Shown here one piece after another: positions 58,488 through 64,000 of a stretch of DNA of 64,000 nucleotides. The stretch comes from Culex pipiens pallens (Eukaryota; Arthropoda; Insecta; Diptera; Culicidae), in assembly GCF_016801865.2 (NCBI RefSeq), contig NC_068938.1, positions 222,224,663 to 222,288,662 on the forward strand. Reading direction: 5' to 3'. Below the pieces are notes generated by a model. That model worked only from the letters and a program-made list of their open reading frames with translations, ran no database searches and had not been told where the DNA came from. A program made the translations under genes and the position numbers. How positions within the stretch are numbered: the first letter of the stretch is position 1; each line of letters opens with the position of its first letter.

Positions 58488-59742
58488 GTTTTGTGCTTCG
58501 TTATACTTTGGAGTCAACTCTTGGGCTGAGTGTGCGTGGAGGGATGGGGTGAAGGAAGCTCAAATCTACATAATATAGAATATCCCACCCTCCGGATCCG
58601 AAATTTGGCCAACTTAAGTGAACCGAATTGTGTGAATAGGCATCTCGGTTTCGGCAAAAGTACCTGTCCTGGTCCAGGAGAGGGAAAACGAAACGGTGCA
58701 GTGAGATGATTTAGTTATATTTATGGAATTAAATGAAACATTATAATAGTTCATTTCGGGAAAATCTCGGGACTTGGACGGGAGTTTTTGGTAGGCGAAA
58801 TATCCTGGGCCACTTTTGCGCTTTGGAAGTCCCCTCACATCACGGGAGGGAGGGACGATGGAAGAGGGAAAGAGCGGTGATCTCATAAACAGAATTAAAT
58901 TATTTAAATTGAATAGATGTTGCACAAAGTGGACTATGGTATGGTGAAATTAAAAGTTTCACTCGTGGGTGTGGCTTCTCGCTTTTTTGCAGCTTTGTCC
59001 CACAGCGTGGCTTAATATGGGCAATTTAGAGTGAGAGTGCACTTTGACAAAAAGGAGTGGGGGGATTTTATAGTTTAAATTAGGCATTTCTAAAAATGTG
59101 TTCCTTACCCATTATTTTTTGTAGCTTCCTTATTTCAATCAAAACATAGGTTGACCTTAAATATTGCTTCAAAATACTCGCAATCATTTATATTTTTTAA
59201 ATCCATAAAATTAAACTTTAAAAAGATTGGGCTTATCAGTCAAATTTATATGTGAACTGAATGTCATGCAATTATTTGAGTCTTTTAATCAAAAATGGAA
59301 TCGGGTAGTAAAACTGCTGATTGATTGCTGAATTTATTGCACTGAATTTGTCATTCTGAGCACAAAAATTTTGTTTTTCAAGATTTTTTAAAATAATTTT
59401 GATAAAAAGGTTCGATACCGTTTTCGATAAAAGCAAGATTTCCAGCGTGATGCATACAACATTTTTTGAATGGAATTAAAAGTGAAATGTCCATGTATTT
59501 AGTCAATTCACCGTTCAAATTGAAATAATATTGAAAAGTATTACATTTCGGAACAATTGCTGCAAACCTATTTCAGCACTGATAAGTAATACTTTGCAGC
59601 CCTTGTACCGGAAAGTATTAGTTTTCGATTATGGGAAGAGAAAAGTAGGCCGTTACGTCGCTCGAGAATGGTAGGAAAAGTAAGTATTTTACGACAGAAT
59701 AGCAAAAAGACTGCGCCTACTTTTCATCGCTAAAAATAACAG
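58488..59742. other. GC-richer island to about 59060, then AT-rich
   Basis: Continuation of the island split by the LINE. Short biased frames only; no gene supported. Confidence 0.4.
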
Positions 59743-60651
59743 TACCGTAAAACGGGGTGACTTTGATAGGTTTGAGATTTTTCCGCAAAATGAAGAGTAC
59801 AACTTGAATCATACTGACCGTGGTAGTGAAGTGTTCAAAGTACCTCAAGAAGAACTTTTCATAAAATTTTGAAAAGTTTAAAAAGTTGAAGTTAAGAAAA
59901 TGTTGATGAATAGCATTATTGATATCTTCTCAAAATGTCATGTTTTCTCAACGAACATGATTTTGAATTGGAAAACGGACAGAATTTTCGGTTTTTTTGG
60001 ACAATTTTCCGCTAGGAGAAGGTAAAATAAGTTGGTAAATAATAAATATTATGTGTTTTTGAAACATTGATCATCATATTTTTTCAGTTGAAAAAAAGTT
60101 ACAGTTACAAAAAGTGAAAACTTTTGCTTCTAATTCAGTTTTAAATGCAATATTAATCGATAATTTTAGAAGCAAAACTAGTTTTAACAAATTTCAGGCA
60201 CAAATCTGGCTATTAAACAATTATGCCTAAAATGTATATGTATTTTGTTAAAAATCTTATAAACTTAGTAAACTAAATATAATTTTCAATTTCAATTGTG
60301 TTTTTATTAGAATTTAAATGTTCTGCTCCAGGATGTTACATTTGCAATTCAGAGATTTGGAGAACCTTTCAACTGAGATCAATTCATAAGCCTTTGCAGG
60401 GAAGATACATATTTCTACGTTTAGATTTTACTAACTGGGTGTTCTTTTAGGGAAAATAAATTTTGAGAAAAAACCCTAGATCTATGTTTGGCTTAAAAAC
60501 TAATATCACAGCTGTTGACGGAGGAGTGCTTCGATGAGCGGATTCGTTGACATCCCACACGAAGTCCTGAAGGTTCTCGTTGCCCTTTCGATGCTTGCGT
60601 CGACGGTGTCGACGCCGGCTAAACTAAACATAAACAAAGATTTTTATATTA

Positions 60652-60869
60652 CACAGAAAAAAATAATGTAAATTTGGAAGCTGTAATTTTGGAAGGTTGA
60701 ATATTACCTCTTTTATGATGTAATTTTACCTAAATTTAGACTGAAAAAGTGACATTACACCAAAATAGTGGTAAAATTACACATTTCCAGAGGTAAAATT
60801 ACACCTTTTTCTGACATAAAAGATGTACCCCTTCCCAGATGTAATATTACCATGATTTTTTTTTCTGTG
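60652..60869. mobile_element. MITE with CACAGAAAAAAAT ends, nested
   Basis: TA at 60650-60651 and 60870-60871 bounds termini CACAGAAAAAAAT and its inverse. The interior is full of TGTAATTTTAC/GTAAAATTACA phrases in both orientations, so the element can fold. Non-coding. Confidence 0.75.
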
Positions 60870-60894
60870 TAGAAAACTAAATAAGAACCTTAGT

Positions 60895-61050
60895 AATGTT
60901 ACATTTCGACGTCGTCGTGCTATCTTGTCGCACCCGCCATTTCGATGTTCCGAGAAAAACGCGTTTTAATGTTTGACCTTGAATATACAAAAACGAGAGC
61001 ACGCAATGTAAACAATAACAAACACGTTTTGTTTGGCTGACTATTCTGTG
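60895..61050 (-). repeat. Dispersed block shared with the large palindrome
   Basis: GCCATTTCGATGTTCCGAG, AAAACGCGTTTTAATGTTTG and ACGAGAGCACGCAATG match the palindrome right arm at about 45535-45660 (and the left arm inverted at 42650-42755). It is a diverged independent copy. Confidence 0.65.
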
Positions 61051-61489
61051 CATTGTCCCAAAGTTTGGTTGAAGTTGGTTGCTGGAGTCCCGAGTTATAA
61101 TTACAAATGTTTACGGTAGTCTAGCTTGTACGTGCGACAAACGCATCCTGACTTTCCTGGCCTGAAATCCCTTTGGTCTTTTGTCGCATTTACATCAATT
61201 TTCATGGATTGACAAGATAGCACGACAAGATTGAAACTACTTTCATATATAAAGTGACAAAAATGCACGGAGTTTTTTCTGTTTTTGATTTTAACAAGAA
61301 AAACTATGACTTCATTAGTCACACCGGAATTCAAAATAAGAATTTTTAACGTAACAATTTTTTAAAACACCTTGTGTGAGCTACCCCAGTACATGTTTAA
61401 AAAATAATAATCTTGAGAAAAACCTTATAAGTTGGAAAATATTCCAAAAATAAATTGAAATCCTATCAAAGTCACGCCGGTTTACGGTA

Positions 61490-63379
61490 CTGGAAATTAC
61501 TTATAAGCATCCATTTGAGTGCTGAAAAAACTATACTTTGAGCACTTTTATCGATACCAAAGATTGTTTTAATAGGGCCAGTGCAAATGTTTATTTGAAG
61601 TTTTTGTTTTTGCTGCTAAAATTCAAATTTTTATTGAAAAAACTTGTATAACCGATTAAAAAAATAAACAAAACATTAAATTACGATTCTATCAATAATT
61701 TGAATCAAACAGGGCAGATTCAGGCTATTAAAAAAAGAGGATCAACGATCGGAAGAAGATTTCAAACTTATGGACAATTAATATTATGATTCCTAAATTG
61801 TTTTATTAAATCTAAAATAGTAAAAATCTGAAACCAATTTTTTTTAAATTATGTTTTTTTTTGGAAAAAAAAACTGAAAATGTATGGTCATAATTTTTTG
61901 TAAACTGATTTAAGACGCAAGGCAATTTTGCAATCGAAAATGGCTCAACTTTTCGTTTTTGATAAGGTGCACCGTTTTCAACTTGATTCGAATTTTCGAA
62001 GGATTTTTGTTAACATTTTTTAACATACTTCAATGTTTCTGTGCTCTCTTATGCTAACTTGATAGAAAAACCAGCAAGCTTAGTAGAGAAAAGCTTGGAG
62101 GCATCGATTGAATAAAGAAAAATAATCGAAAAGGAGCGATATTTTTTCCATTAGATCATTTAAACAAATCTTTTTAATTGTTTGAAACTTCCATTTCAAA
62201 GGCTGATTATTAAATTAAGAAATTATATTTGATAAAAAGAGAAGACATTTTTTCTAAAATCATCTAAAACATCTAAAATACAGATGCCACTATCAAAACT
62301 AATTTTTAATAAAATTTAATCATTTAGAGGCTGGATCTCAGCAACCGAACAACGTTTAGTCTGCGTAGGAAATGTCCTCAGCTCATCAAACATATTTTTT
62401 GCAGGGGTGCCTAATATTTTTATTTTTCAATCATTTTAATTATTAAAACCCCTGTAATTTAAAAAGGGTGCTTTTCATAGAAAAAAAATAGTCATTTTCA
62501 TTGCACATTTGAATTTACATCGCTTGTACGAAGCATTATGAACATATTTTCAATATTTGAAAAACAATATGTCTTTTTTGTTAAAAATGTCACAACCCTG
62601 AATAACAACAGCAACAAAGTCTTTAATATAAATAATTATAGGATTTTTTTTCGATTTTCATTCATCAAATATTTTAAAACTTTCATTTTGTCGCAACAAG
62701 AATAAAAAATAACAAGTTACAAAAAATCAAAACTTTAAATGCCCTATTACTAGGAAATGATGCTTCAAAAAAAGTTCGAACTCATTTTCAATTGCAAAGT
62801 TCATTTTTCATCCAACATTGAAATTTAAAATCCTCTTAAAGCTAAAATATACATTTGCTCGGTCTATTTCTATTATCGGCTTATCAGAACTTTGATAATG
62901 AACTACAGCTTTCATAAAGCGTTATTGACTATTTCAAAGTAACAAAAGTGCCAAAGGTTTCTTTTATTTATGTATTTGATAATCTTGTTTTAATAGTGGC
63001 TAACAATTTTTTTTTCAAGCAGTTATAGCTCCGATACCAAAATTTGCAGAGTTGAAAAAACGTTTTACCGCCAAAAGACTTGTAAGGAAAAAATAATGAT
63101 ATTTAATTGCTAATTTTGACAAACATATGGAAAACATGGCAAAATACAACAAAACATACACAAAATTGAAAATCTCAAAAAATATTGCAAAATTCATAAA
63201 AAATAATCAGTTGTTTGGAACAGGAAAACAAAATCAATTCAAACTATTTTTTGTGTCCTAAATAGTAACTAACGATGCTACTTACAGTGTTCAAAATAAA
63301 TCATTTGTGAACATTTCTTTTCATGTCAAGGGTGACCTTATCCAATTTAGCAAATCACACCACCTTTCGGGAATGTTTA
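61490..63379. other. AT-rich, no gene
   Basis: Homopolymer-rich sequence. About 61900-62100 has phrases like those of the degenerate repeats at 31780-31900 (CAATCGAAAA, GCACCGTTTTCAA). No other structure seen. Confidence 0.35.
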
Positions 63380-64000
63380 TGTAAATATGTTTGTTTTATT
63401 TATGGCAAAAGCCTCTCTCACACAAACACCGACACACACTCACTCAAAGTTTAACTGACTCGGTTGACCGATTTGCCCTACAGGTGGATTAAGGCCGGCT
63501 CCCGATTCAAGCATAACGATCCGCAAACACCGTGTTTCGGCCTACTACGCCTATGTAGAGCTGTTGCAATGTTTATGTACCTACAGATTGACCGACGACC
63601 GCCACCACGGCCTACTATGTACATAATTGCAATGCCACCCAAAACGTACACACCACAACTGCAGCTGTAGGAGTCAGTTTGTGTGTGGAAAATCATCGAA
63701 ACCATTTACCTCATGGCATGCTGGGTGCGTAAAATGTGCGTGTGCGCGTGTGTGTAATGCGAATGTTGACGTTTTCAATTATGAAAATGCGCGCCAAAAT
63801 CGGCGATGCTGCTGCGATTTGAATGCGCTTCGCGAATTCATTTGTTCGCTAATTTCGCAGAGTCTTGAGCAACAACCTGATCTTCGGCGGGGAGGAGGAG
63901 GACATTCAGCAGGACAGGAGTTGTCACAAACGGTCAGTTTCGAGCCTGATTTGAATAACGTCGCCGTTTCATCATTTTGTATTAAATTTGAATTCCAACG
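63380..64000. other. GC-richer island at the right end
   Basis: It contains a GT/GC microsatellite (63737-63755). A possible plus-strand exon near 63860-63932 is discussed in the findings. No gene can be called with confidence. Confidence 0.3.

Larger units (their letters stand above)
59743..61489. mobile_element. TIR element with TA ends, 1.75 kb, carrying nested insertions
   Basis: The left end TACCGTAAAACGGGGTGACT and inverted right end TACCGTAAACCGGCGTGACT differ at two positions, and the match continues through TTGATAGG. TA at each edge suggests a Tc1/mariner-type duplication. There is no transposase frame. A complete TA-flanked MITE (60652-60869) and a dispersed block (60895-61050) are inside. 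Confidence 0.7.

Noticed and set aside
60533..60670. Short frame MSGFVDIPHEVLKVL as an F-box fragment
   Set aside because: Only about 45 codons, runs straight into a MITE, and matches the F-box pattern no better than chance.

Overview
This is eukaryotic, insect-type DNA, most likely from a culicine mosquito close to Culex. It is AT-rich, has spliced genes with short introns (54-98 bp), and is crowded with nested short transposons. It also holds a dimeric tRNA-derived SINE resembling the Culex Twin family and a Jockey-type LINE. The species call is inference from repeat content and gene style; no marker gene is present.

Only two host genes are well supported, both on the minus strand. At the left end (335-8256) are four exons of a large transcription-factor gene with poly-Q, poly-A, poly-H and poly-S runs. 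All four splice junctions keep one reading frame, and a conserved block around two exon junctions resembles the activation region of POU proteins (nubbin/pdm2 or pdm3/POU6 type). Its DNA-binding domain must lie beyond base 1 and its start codon upstream of 8256. At 27367-28977 is a complete two-exon F-box/leucine-rich-repeat gene of 518 codons, with an extra intron in its 5' leader.

The rest is mobile DNA, often nested. hAT-like MITEs with 8-bp duplications lie at 4488-4785 and 6628-7043, and a piggyBac-like MITE with TTAA ends at 11554-12170. A 1.35-kb foldback element is at 17234-18584. A 15-copy, 72-bp minisatellite (22174-23251) sits between 198-bp direct repeats and inside a pair of distant CAGGGTG termini. 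Three copies of one TGAGGAAGGC-ended element (36371, 37946, 50938) contain 1, 2 and about 6 internal ~165-bp monomers. A 5.2-kb, near-perfect palindrome runs from 41556 to 46732. A structurally intact LINE (54160-58472) has a 15-bp target duplication and both ORFs open. Nested TIR elements occupy 59743-61489.

Between these repeats are GC-richer, apparently single-copy islands (about 9.3-10.3, 13.3-14.7, 19.0-20.9, 33.0-34.8, 38.7-40.6, 46.9-48.3, 53.1-54.1, 58.5-59.1 and 63.4-64.0 kb). They hold no convincing genes. They could be regulatory or 5'-untranslated parts of the transcription-factor locus or of unseen neighbours; this is inference.
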